DNA of 22,332 nt from an uncultured Collinsella sp. (GTDB taxonomy: Bacteria > Actinomycetota > Coriobacteriia > Coriobacteriales > Coriobacteriaceae), in assembly GCA_902475785.1 (NCBI GenBank), contig CABSAN010000034.1, positions 1 through 22,332 on the forward strand. The letters run 5' to 3'. The notes beneath the pieces are model-generated. The model ran no database searches and was not told where the DNA came from. It worked only from the letters and a program-made list of their open reading frames with translations. Both the position numbers and the translations under genes were made by a program. Below, one piece after another: positions 1 through 6,675 of the stretch. How positions within the stretch are numbered: the stretch's first letter is position 1; each line of letters starts with the position of its first letter.

Positions 1-113
1 GGACTTGCAGCGACGGACCTCAGGACGCTCTTACACCACGTCTGCGCGCGCCACCCCTCGCGCCTGCTCCAAACAATCAAAACAAGCCCTTTTCGCCGCG
101 ACCTCAAAGGTCT

Positions 114-343
114 GTGGGCAAAAAAGGCCAAATATGAGTACTGTTACCATTTTAGTAGCAGGCAAAACCACCCAAAATGACGTTCGGGCGACCCCTACAG
201 CTCCCTAAAGCAGCCAACCTGACTGGTTTAAGACATATTGGAGCCAATTTTAATGAACATACTATAGGTTCTGTTCATTATCTTTTTGAATGTAAATGCT
301 ATTCACTTAGCAACAGTACTCATATTTGGCGTTTTTTGCCCAC
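114..343. repeat. 230-bp MITE-like element with 34-bp inverted ends
   Basis: The 34 bases at 114-147 recur as a reverse complement at 310-343 with 32 of 34 positions matching; both arms share GTGGGCAAAAAA and CCAAATATGAGTACTGTT. The 162-bp interior is AT-rich and codes for nothing obvious. Long matching ends around a small non-coding core suggest a non-autonomous mobile or dispersed intergenic element, but I see no clear target-site duplication and no transposase. A large cruciform or RNA hairpin is the alternative reading. Confidence 0.6.
238..278 (+). promoter_or_regulatory. Possible orphan promoter with palindrome
   Basis: TTGGAG (238-243) and TACTAT (260-265) are 16 bases apart and could be -35 and -10 boxes. 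The -10 lies inside a palindrome, ATGAACA (253-259) and TGTTCAT (272-278), separated by 12 bases. No gene follows on the plus strand; transcription would run into the convergent transporter operon. AT-rich DNA yields such matches by chance, so this is weak. Confidence 0.25.
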
Positions 344-371
344 TGCCATATAACTAACACCCTATAGCAGA

Positions 372-403
372 CAAAAAACAGGCCGCAGCCCATCGCTGCG
401 GTC
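372..403 (-). terminator. Intrinsic terminator of the Nramp/MgtE operon
   Basis: On the minus strand, downstream of the transporter stop codon, CCGCAGC and GCTGCGG form a 7-bp GC-rich stem with a short loop, followed by CCTG and a run of six T. This is a standard rho-independent terminator correctly placed to end the minus-strand transcript. Confidence 0.8.
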
Positions 404-425
404 CGTTCGGAAGCAAAAGTGAGCG

Positions 426-1688
426 TTAAGCGCTGTAGCCCATTGCCTGTAGGACAAACATGACGACCGTCAACACCGTAATCACGCCGATAGTCGCCCA
501 CGTGAGCACGTTCCATACGCGGCCGTTGCGGTTGGCGCCCATAATGTGGCGATCTGCCGCGATAACCACCTGGAATACCAAGACTACGGGCAGCAGCACG
601 CCGTTGATGACCTGCGAGGTCATCATAATCTGGAACAAATCGACGCCGGGCATAAGCACCAACACGGCAGAAATGCCGATGATGGCCGTAATGATGCCGC
701 GATAAACCGGGGCCTCGTCCCAGCTGCGATCGGCGCCGCGCTCCCAACCAAAAGCCTCGCAGATGGCACTCGACGTAACGCCCGGCAGCACGCAGGCAGC
801 CAAAAAGCTCGCTGCGACCAGGCCCGAGGCGAACAACACCGTGGACCACTGGCCCGCGATGGGCTCCAGCGCGCGGGCGGCATCGGCGGCATCGCTAATC
901 TGAATACCCGCCGGGAACAGCACCGTACCGGTTGTGATGATAATGAAGCCCGCAATGATATCAGCGGCAATCGAGCCGCTCACGGTATCAATACGCTGCA
1001 GCACGATGTCGTCCTCGCCCGCATTCTTATCGACCACGTTGTTCTGAGCCAAGAAGATCATCCACGGTGCGATGGTGGTACCGATCGTTGCGACCACGAG
1101 CGACACGTAGCTGGGATCGTTCTGAATATTGGGGACGACCAAGTCGACCGCGACCTCGCCCCAGTTGGGGCCGGCCATAAACGCGGCGACGATGTAGGTC
1201 ACGAACACGCAGCTTACCAGCAGCAAAATCTTCTCGATGCGCTGGAAACTGCCCGACATGGTAAGCATCCACACCAGCAGCGCCACGAGCGGCACCGAGA
1301 TGCTCGCCGGAACGCCAAACAGAGCAAGGCCGCTCGCGATACCCGCGAACTCCGAGATGGTCACCGCCGTATTGGCGATCAACAGCGCCGCCATGGCCAG
1401 CACGCTCTTGCGCACGCCAAAGCGCTCGCGAATGAGCGACGCCAGGCCCTTACCCGTGACGCATCCGCAGCGCGCCGCGGTCTCCTGCGTCACGATAAGC
1501 AGCACGGTCATGACAGGAAGCATCCAGAGCATCTTATAGCCATAGCTGGCGCCCGCGCTGGAATACGTGGCGATGCCGCCGGCGTCATTGCCCGAAAGCG
1601 CCGCCAGAAGACCGGGGCCCATGGCGCCAAAGATGGCCGCGATGGTCAGCTTTTGCTTGGTGCTCGGCTTTTGCTTCGTATTTTGCAC
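426..1688 (-). CDS. Nramp-family divalent cation transporter, atypical metal site (possibly Mg2+)
   Basis: A 420-aa integral membrane protein with about 11 hydrophobic segments and the overall order of Nramp/MntH (SLC11) transporters. The helix-1 motif, DPGN in classical Mn/Fe Nramps, is DAGG here (Asp35-Gly38). The helix-6 motif, normally GATVMPHN, is GTTIAPWM (203-210), so the metal-binding Asn, Ala and Met and the nearby His are all replaced while the Asp is kept. From memory, such changes mark the Nramp-related magnesium transporters described from Eggerthella lenta, another coriobacterium, so Mg2+ or Mn2+ uptake is inferred. I chose the GTG at 1688: it lies 8 bases after the stop of the upstream gene with a GGTAGGTGG-like site before it; an ATG further upstream would overlap that gene by about 55 bases. 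It is the second gene of a two-gene operon. Family certain; substrate uncertain. Confidence 0.9.
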   Translation of the reverse strand: MQNTKQKPSTKQKLTIAAIFGAMGPGLLAALSGNDAGGIATYSSAGASYGYKMLWMLPVMTVLLIVTQETAARCGCVTGKGLASLIRERFGVRKSVLAMAALLIANTAVTISEFAGIASGLALFGVPASISVPLVALLVWMLTMSGSFQRIEKILLLVSCVFVTYIVAAFMAGPNWGEVAVDLVVPNIQNDPSYVSLVVATIGTTIAPWMIFLAQNNVVDKNAGEDDIVLQRIDTVSGSIAADIIAGFIIITTGTVLFPAGIQISDAADAARALEPIAGQWSTVLFASGLVAASFLAACVLPGVTSSAICEAFGWERGADRSWDEAPVYRGIITAIIGISAVLVLMPGVDLFQIMMTSQVINGVLLPVVLVFQVVIAADRHIMGANRNGRVWNVLTWATIGVITVLTVVMFVLQAMGYSA

Positions 1689-1696
1689 GCGACCAC

Positions 1697-3541
1697 CTAC
1701 CCCATGACCGACATGGTGAGCAGCACCGCGGCAGCACAGTACGCCACACACGAGATCATGACGGCGATGACGTTCATGGCGGTACCCGACGTATTGAGGT
1801 CGTGCTCATCGCGCCAGAACAGCACCATCAGGTAAATCACGGCGCTCATGTTGCCCACCAGGCAGATGATGGCCGCGATGTTAAAGCAGCCGGTAAAGAG
1901 CTGTTCCTCAAACATAGGGGCATCGAGGAACGCGGCAGTGCGCACCAGCTGCGCGCACAGATAGGTCACGAGCGAAAGGATCAGACCCATACCCGTGCTC
2001 TGGAAGAAGAATCCCAGGTACGGTTTGGGCTCGTCGTCGTGACCGTCGTACTCGAGGAAGTAGTTCTTGACGAACGACACCATGCGCGAGGCAGCCAGCA
2101 GCACGAGCGGCATGGCGCACATGGGGAACACCACCAGATGCGCGAAGCCCAGCGCCGTCCCCAGCACCGTCGCCATGATGCACGAGGCGATGCCCCACAC
2201 GACGACCCAGTACTGACGATGCACGAACCAGCTGAGCACGTTCGTCGAGTCGTCCGACGCGCTATCGCCCGAGCCGACACCGGCGATCTGCAGGTCCTCC
2301 TGATGCTCCTCGGCAATAACGTCCATGGCGTCGTCGAAGGTCACGATGCCCAGGATATGACGGTTCTCGTCGCAGACAGGGATGGCAACCAGGTCGTACT
2401 TGGTCATCTCGTCCGTCACGTCTTCCTGGTCCTCGTCGGGCGACACGTAGACCAGGTCGCGATAGGCCAGCTGGCCCAGCGTGGCATCGCGGTCGGCCAC
2501 GATCAGCGTGCGCAGCGAAAGCACGCCGGTGAGCATGCCGCTCGGATCCTCGGTATAGACGTAGTAGACGCTCTCGAAGTCCTCGTCGAGTTTGCGAATC
2601 GCCTCGATGGCATCGCCGACCGTCGCCGTGGCGGGCAGCGAGACAAACTCCGAGGTCATGATGCGGCCGGCGGTGTTGTCCTCATAGCCCAGCAGGTTAC
2701 GAATCGCCTTCTCCTCCTTGACGCCCATCAGGCGCAGGAGCTTCTCGGCCTTCTCGTAATCGAGCTCGTCGATCAGGTCGGCGGCGTCGTCCGGGTCCAT
2801 CATGGCCAGCATCGACGATGCGTCGGTATCGGACAGGCCCTCGAGCATCTCGGTCATGAGCTCGTCGTCATCGAACTCCGAGATGGCCTCGGCGGCCTGT
2901 GCCGTGTCGAGCTGCGCGAACACCTGCGCGCGCAGGCGCGGGTCGAGCTGCTCGATGATGTCGGCAATGTCAGCAGGATGCAGCTCGCCAAGCGTCTTGT
3001 GCGACACCGAGAGCTGGATGTTCTTAGTCGAGCGATCGAGCAGGTCCATGTAAGACCAAGCGATAATGTCCTCACTGAGCGGTTTGCCCAGATGCTTCAT
3101 AAAGCCCTCGACGACGTGCTCGAGCGTGGGGCTGATTGCACGCAGCAGACCGCGGGCGCCGACCTCGGCACCCAGCAGGCGCAGCTGATTTTCGCCCGAC
3201 ATGGAGAACTTGATGTCGTTGACGCGCACGACCTTCATGCCCTGCGTGTCGACAATCTGCTTGTTAAGCACGTCGCGGGCGAGCAAGAGTTCGGTCGGCT
3301 GCAGGTACGAAAAACGGATTTCGGTGGCCGATGTCTTAAGGTGTACACCCGTCTCGTCGATACGGTCGACCCATTTGCGCCAGCTGATCATAAACGGCGT
3401 CTTGCCGGGTCCGCGGAACGCGAGCGACGTCACGTGCGGAAAAACTTCGCCGGTAGCAATACCAAAATCGTTGACCACGCCGAGCTTTTCGCCGTCGACG
3501 TCCAAGACCGGCAATTTGAGCATCTCACTCAGATAATTCAA
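1697..3541 (-). CDS. MgtE-like protein: PRC-like, MgtE_N, CBS pair, atypical 5-TM domain
   Basis: A 614-aa protein. Residues 8-75 and about 85-130 look like two PRC-barrel-type folds (LPVLDVDGEKLGVVND; ARDVLNKQIVDTQG). Residues 185-275 form the helical, acidic MgtE N-domain (HPADIADIIEQLD, DPDDAADLIDEL). A CBS pair follows at about 286-415, then five hydrophobic segments at 443-614. In MgtE the cytosolic N and CBS domains sense Mg2+ and gate the channel. The membrane part has the usual length and helix number, but I cannot find the GNAG-type motif or the DPA motif of the MgtE pore, so it may be a regulator or a divergent channel. The start is TTG at 3541 with GGGGAG five bases upstream; an ATG six codons in is possible. 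It is the first gene of an operon with the Nramp-like transporter, which fits a shared role in magnesium homeostasis. Confidence 0.85.
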   Translation of the reverse strand: MNYLSEMLKLPVLDVDGEKLGVVNDFGIATGEVFPHVTSLAFRGPGKTPFMISWRKWVDRIDETGVHLKTSATEIRFSYLQPTELLLARDVLNKQIVDTQGMKVVRVNDIKFSMSGENQLRLLGAEVGARGLLRAISPTLEHVVEGFMKHLGKPLSEDIIAWSYMDLLDRSTKNIQLSVSHKTLGELHPADIADIIEQLDPRLRAQVFAQLDTAQAAEAISEFDDDELMTEMLEGLSDTDASSMLAMMDPDDAADLIDELDYEKAEKLLRLMGVKEEKAIRNLLGYEDNTAGRIMTSEFVSLPATATVGDAIEAIRKLDEDFESVYYVYTEDPSGMLTGVLSLRTLIVADRDATLGQLAYRDLVYVSPDEDQEDVTDEMTKYDLVAIPVCDENRHILGIVTFDDAMDVIAEEHQEDLQIAGVGSGDSASDDSTNVLSWFVHRQYWVVVWGIASCIMATVLGTALGFAHLVVFPMCAMPLVLLAASRMVSFVKNYFLEYDGHDDEPKPYLGFFFQSTGMGLILSLVTYLCAQLVRTAAFLDAPMFEEQLFTGCFNIAAIICLVGNMSAVIYLMVLFWRDEHDLNTSGTAMNVIAVMISCVAYCAAAVLLTMSVMG

Positions 3542-3682
3542 TGGTGCTCCCCATCATTATTCCTGCGGACCGCGCGACCATGCCGGCGCGCAATCCGTGG
3601 ACTTTTAGATATGTATACGCATGCGCGGGCGGCACGCCGCTCGGCGCTCACACCCCGTGCACGCGCAGAAAGCACCTGCATG

Positions 3683-3739
3683 GGGTCATCGACTGTATGG
3701 TCGAGGTTTGGATTTCACCTGTAACCTTTCTCTTGACCC
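3683..3739 (-). promoter_or_regulatory. Candidate structured leader RNA upstream of the mgtE-like gene
   Basis: Reading the minus strand, GGGTCA (3739-3734) can pair with TGACCC (3688-3683). Inside this stem sit two more hairpins: AGGTT with AACCT, containing GG-TGAAAT-CC, and TCGAC with GTCGA around the loop CATACA (3704-3689). Together they make a three-way junction about 150 nt upstream of the start codon, inside an untranslated leader of about 200 nt. The piece GGTGAAATCC recalls the cobalamin riboswitch core, but the rest does not match that class or the M-box as I remember them. Location suggests control of a Mg-transport operon; function is unproven. Confidence 0.4.
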
Positions 3740-3754
3740 TCATTAACCGCAGTA

Positions 3755-3763
3755 ACTATAGCA
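3755..3763 (-). promoter_or_regulatory. Extended -10 promoter of the MgtE-like/Nramp operon
   Basis: The minus strand reads TGCTATAGT, an extended -10 element (TGN then TATAGT). No good -35 box lies 16-18 bases upstream, as is usual for extended -10 promoters. Transcription would start near 3748 and leave a leader of about 205 nt before the TTG start. Confidence 0.45.
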
Positions 3764-3881
3764 TCAGCATCGCGCTGCGGCACCGAATTTATGCGCTGCA
3801 CATCGCAGGCATACCAAACGCTGACGTATCCGTGACATAGAGCCGGATGGGTGTGGTGGGACAAAGCGATTAAGACCGCCC

Positions 3882-3918
3882 TAAACGACCAGTCGTTTAA
3901 GCACGTCCCCGATGACTA
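3882..3918. repeat. Single copy of the GGGGACGT hairpin repeat
   Basis: On the minus strand the sequence starts at the stop codon of the NodB-like gene: TAGTCATCGGGGACGTGC, then TTAAACGACT. It is one unit of the family found in clusters at 12404-12601 and 16082-16265. An overlapping 8-bp palindrome (TAAACGAC, two bases, GTCGTTTA) occupies 3882-3899. The TAG stop codon is the first three bases of the repeat. Confidence 0.7.
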
Positions 3919-5322
3919 CTCTGTGGTGTCGTCGTCCTCGGGGAGTTGGGGGAACACGGCGTTTTTGGGCATGGAAACCTTGGTGAGCGAGGTGAGCTTT
4001 TTGCTCAATGCCGTGTCCGTCTTGACCAGGTCGCTGAGCGTCACGATCTTGTAGCCGTCGGCGACAAGGCCATCGATAATCTGCGGCAGCGCCTCGAGCG
4101 TCTGCTCGGCGCACTCATCGCTATCGGTAAGCAGCACAATATTGCCCGGCGTCATCGAGTCGAGCACGGTCGATACTTGCTCGTCGGCGCCGTTGAGCAG
4201 CCAGTCGCCCGAATCGATATTCCACGAAACCACAGCGGATACCAGGTCCATCGAGTCGATCCAGTTTTGCTCGTCAAACGCAGCGTAGGGGGCACGGAGC
4301 AACATCGTCTCGACGCCGGCCGCCGACTTAATCGCCTCGGTGCCCTTCGCGATCTGCTTGCGCACCGTCTCGCGATCCTCGCCCTTGAGCGAATCATCGC
4401 TGTAGCTGTTGGAGCCGACCTCGCACCCGGCATCGACAATCGCTTTGGCAGTAGCGGGCGAGGCCTCAGCCGCATCGCCCGAAAGGAAGAATGTCGCCGT
4501 GACGCCCTTTTCCTTGAGCACCTGCAAGATCTGCTTGGTCGCTCCGCTCGGACCCTCGTCAAATGTCAGGGCCACGTACTTTTCGTTGCCCTTGGGCGCT
4601 ACGCCTGCGCACTCGACCACGCAGTCGGTGGCGGGAACGACCTCGCCGCGGTCCTGCGTCTTGCCCGACTGCTCGCCGACCCATACCTCGGAGCGGCCCT
4701 GAACGCCCCAGGTTTTGACATACTCAATGGCACCCGTGCCCTCGACCTTAAGCTTTGGCTCGATAGTCGTGGCCTGGACCTCGTGCTTTTCGTACACGTT
4801 GCGGCCGTCCTTGACCGTCACCTTCTCGCCACCCGTAAGCTCGCGACTATCCCATTTGCCCTGCTTCATACGCTTGCCGTCGACCTTCACCGCCAGCTTT
4901 TCGCCGCCATGGCGCTTGAGCACGCTGTCGTCGACGGCCAGCAGATCGCCGGCGTCGTACGTTTCGGTCAGGCTTTGATCGTCGATAAGATTCTGCAACG
5001 TAGAGCCCACGCGCACCGCGGTCTTTTGCCCGTTGAGTTCCACGTCCACGCTGCGGTTGACGTAGCCCACGACGGCAGCGATAAACAGCACGAGCGCGCA
5101 ACCCACGGCGATGAGCGCATAGGGCAGGCGGGACGGTCGACGCGGCGAGCGCCCGTTGCCGATGCGCGCACTGCGATCGCTAAACCCACGGCTATGGTTG
5201 AGGTACATCGCGCCGGGCTTACGGCGGCGTCGACGCTGACCGCTGGGCAGCTGCCCCAGGTCGCGGCGCGCCGTCGGACGCGCACCCGAGGGCCCGTTTA
5301 AGTTAGATCCGTTTTGGCGCAT
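3916..5322 (-). CDS. Membrane-anchored NodB-fold protein lacking deacetylase catalytic residues
   Basis: A 468-aa protein: a basic, Arg-rich cytosolic N-terminus (1-66), one membrane helix (67-88), an extracellular region (90-230) resembling the repeats of YabE/Rpf-type wall proteins, and a polysaccharide-deacetylase (NodB) domain (245-435). The fold is recognisable from YVALTFDEGPS (249-259), KGVTATFFLSGDAA and the LLRAPYAAFD strand. Catalytic positions are altered: TFDD is TFDEG; the His-x3-His metal motif (normally NHTxSH) is NSYSD (305-309); RPPYG is RAPYA; WDxD is WNID; and the catalytic LLHD is LLTD (397-400). This suggests a non-enzymatic protein that may still bind peptidoglycan. The ATG at 5322 has GGGGGAGGG upstream. 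Its stop codon lies in the hairpin repeat. The gene follows the PRC-like gene by 72 bases with a hairpin between. Fold sure, loss of activity likely. Confidence 0.85.
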   Translation of the reverse strand: MRQNGSNLNGPSGARPTARRDLGQLPSGQRRRRRKPGAMYLNHSRGFSDRSARIGNGRSPRRPSRLPYALIAVGCALVLFIAAVVGYVNRSVDVELNGQKTAVRVGSTLQNLIDDQSLTETYDAGDLLAVDDSVLKRHGGEKLAVKVDGKRMKQGKWDSRELTGGEKVTVKDGRNVYEKHEVQATTIEPKLKVEGTGAIEYVKTWGVQGRSEVWVGEQSGKTQDRGEVVPATDCVVECAGVAPKGNEKYVALTFDEGPSGATKQILQVLKEKGVTATFFLSGDAAEASPATAKAIVDAGCEVGSNSYSDDSLKGEDRETVRKQIAKGTEAIKSAAGVETMLLRAPYAAFDEQNWIDSMDLVSAVVSWNIDSGDWLLNGADEQVSTVLDSMTPGNIVLLTDSDECAEQTLEALPQIIDGLVADGYKIVTLSDLVKTDTALSKKLTSLTKVSMPKNAVFPQLPEDDDTTE

Positions 5323-5344
5323 GTGCCCTCCCCCATAAACACAG

Positions 5345-5372
5345 CGAGCCGGAGCAACATGTCTCCGGCTCG
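5345..5372 (-). terminator. Intergenic hairpin, possible terminator or attenuator
   Basis: CGAGCCGGAG and CTCCGGCTCG form a perfect 10-bp stem with an 8-base loop between the PRC-like gene stop and the NodB-like gene start. On the minus strand only a poor T tract follows (GTGTTT), so termination may be partial, or the hairpin may protect the upstream mRNA. Confidence 0.5.
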
Positions 5373-5394
5373 CCTCCCATCATTTGGTACGTCG

Positions 5395-6150
5395 CTATTT
5401 GCTAGCTTTTGACGAGCCCCCGCTCGCCTTTTGATATTCGTCCTTAAAGGCCTTGAACATACCGCGCGTCTTGCCGAGCTGCTTGCCCAGTGCGCGGCTG
5501 CCCTTGTCCACGGCGACCGATCCCTTGTCGTCGAGCACCTTGGCGCCCTTCTTGACCTTATCGCCCACCACGACACTGGCCTCGGCAGCCTTTGCGGCGG
5601 CGCCGCCCGAATACCCGAGCGACTTGACCTCGTCCGAAACGATCATCGCGCCGTCCGCATAGCCGCGCAGCATCGTCGGCGGCATCTGCGTGTCGCCCAC
5701 CAGCACACTCGAGGCAGTGCCGGCGGTCACGTAGAACGTCTGCACGACGCCCGAACGCGGCTTGAACTCCACATCCGAGCAATAGCCGACGACATCGCCC
5801 GACTCCGTGCGCACGTCCATGCCAACCCAGATAATGCAATCGTCCAGGTTGATGTCGAGGCGCTTGGCCGCAGCGGTATCGTAGGTGCCCTTGACGTCAT
5901 CAACCGCGATGGCGCCCTCGTAGACGCCAATGGCATCGAGCGCCACAAATCGGTCGGGGCGCTCGATCATACCCGCGATATCGGACTGGCGAACCATAAA
6001 GCCCACCACGCGCGTACCGCCCGGGGTAAAGACCGGAAAGTGAATCTTGCCGAGCTTTTTAGGGCTGCGCGGCGTGCCGTCTTTTTTGGTGCGCTTGTCC
6101 TCGGTAGGTTTGCGATAGATCTTGGCGCCGACAAAATCCCCGGCGCGCAT
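5395..6150 (-). CDS. PRC-barrel-like domain protein
   Basis: A 251-aa soluble protein. The N-terminal half (1-75) reads like a PRC-barrel domain (VGAKIYRKP, then LGKIHFPVFTPGGTRVVGFMV). A second, similar segment at about 80-165 includes WVGMDVRTESGDVVGYCSDV, the common PRC pattern of a strand followed by a D/SG turn. The C-terminus (about 175-251) is rich in Ala, Lys and Ser with no enzyme motif. PRC barrels occur in RNA-processing and photosynthetic proteins and in many uncharacterised ones, so no function can be assigned. Its ATG overlaps the TAA of the upstream YtxH-like gene by one base (TAATG), which suggests translational coupling. The NodB-like protein follows downstream. Confidence 0.8.
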   Translation of the reverse strand: MRAGDFVGAKIYRKPTEDKRTKKDGTPRSPKKLGKIHFPVFTPGGTRVVGFMVRQSDIAGMIERPDRFVALDAIGVYEGAIAVDDVKGTYDTAAAKRLDINLDDCIIWVGMDVRTESGDVVGYCSDVEFKPRSGVVQTFYVTAGTASSVLVGDTQMPPTMLRGYADGAMIVSDEVKSLGYSGGAAAKAAEASVVVGDKVKKGAKVLDDKGSVAVDKGSRALGKQLGKTRGMFKAFKDEYQKASGGSSKASK

Positions 6151-6545
6151 TATGCCTCGGTTGAAGGCTCCGCGGCCTCGGTGTCGGCCTCGACGGCGTT
6201 TTCGACCACGACATCGGCGGCGGGCGTCACGTTGCCGCCCGAGATGGCGTCGTTGAGCTGCTCGCGCAGCTGGTCCATGCGCTCGCGGGCAAGGTCAACC
6301 TTGGCACGCAGGTCATCGGTCTTGGCGTCGACCATCGGGCCAAAATCGTTGACCGCGGCGCGGGCCTCCTCGGCACCGTGCTCGTAGGTGTCGCGCATGT
6401 TATCCCAGGCGTCGTTGGCGATATCGGCAGCCATGGCGCGGGTCTCGGCGCCCGAGCGCGGAGCCAGGGCGACGCCGATGATGGCGCCGGCGGCAGCACC
6501 GAAGAGCGCACCCGAGATAAAGTTGAAAGTCTTACCCATGTTCAT
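6150..6545 (-). CDS. YtxH-like general-stress/envelope protein
   Basis: A 131-aa protein with a Gly/Ala-rich hydrophobic helix near the N-terminus (about 8-30, FISGALFGAAAGAIIGVALA) followed by PRSGAETR, the hallmark of YtxH/gas-vesicle-GvpP-like proteins. A long amphipathic helix full of Ala, Glu, Arg and Asp follows (35-100), then an acidic tail. YtxH proteins are known as general-stress proteins of unknown mechanism. Two ATG codons compete: 6545 is only 4 bases after GGAG, while 6539 has better spacing (AGAGG, 7 bases), so the protein may start two residues later. A perfect -10 box lies 46 bases upstream. The next gene overlaps by one base. Confidence 0.85.
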   Translation of the reverse strand: MNMGKTFNFISGALFGAAAGAIIGVALAPRSGAETRAMAADIANDAWDNMRDTYEHGAEEARAAVNDFGPMVDAKTDDLRAKVDLARERMDQLREQLNDAISGGNVTPAADVVVENAVEADTEAAEPSTEA

Positions 6546-6590
6546 TCCTCTCCTGCGGGCACCTCGGCGCCCACCGTTTGAATGCTGTCC

Positions 6591-6596
6591 ATTATA
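6591..6596 (-). promoter_or_regulatory. -10 box of the ytxH-like/PRC operon
   Basis: The minus strand carries a perfect TATAAT. The expected -35 window has no good match. Transcription would start near 6584 and give a leader of about 40 nt. The 130-bp gap between the upstream gene and the ytxH-like gene supports a separate promoter. Confidence 0.55.
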
Positions 6597-6675
6597 CCCG
6601 CAGCACAGCGCTTGCCGTCTTGCTCATCTGCGTACGGTAAAGGCGCAGGTACATGATGGTGATAAGCGAGTGAGC

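Larger units (their letters stand above)
1..371. other. Gene-free left edge, mostly repeat DNA
   Basis: I see no convincing gene here. Short open frames exist on the plus strand over the first 140-200 bases, but they have no ribosome binding site, run into the inverted repeat at 114-343 and resemble no family I know. The stretch from about 200 to 310 is much more AT-rich than the rest of the window. The segment holds the repeat element, a possible orphan promoter and the approach to the terminator of the minus-strand transporter operon. Confidence 0.6.

Noticed and set aside
5..208. 67-codon open frame at the left edge
   Set aside because: Runs into the inverted repeat, with no ribosome site or family resemblance.
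1802..3724. 640-codon open frame on the plus strand
   Set aside because: Antisense shadow of the MgtE-like gene; rich in His, Arg and Gln with no domain, a product of GC-rich codon bias.
3683..3739. Known riboswitch (M-box or cobalamin) upstream of the MgtE-like gene
   Set aside because: Only short pieces match (GGTGAAATCC, CCATACAGT); the remaining conserved blocks I remember are missing, so I kept it as an unassigned structure.
6592..6654. 20-codon minus-strand open frame before the ytxH-like gene
   Set aside because: No ribosome binding site at a suitable distance and its end overlaps the TATAAT promoter box.
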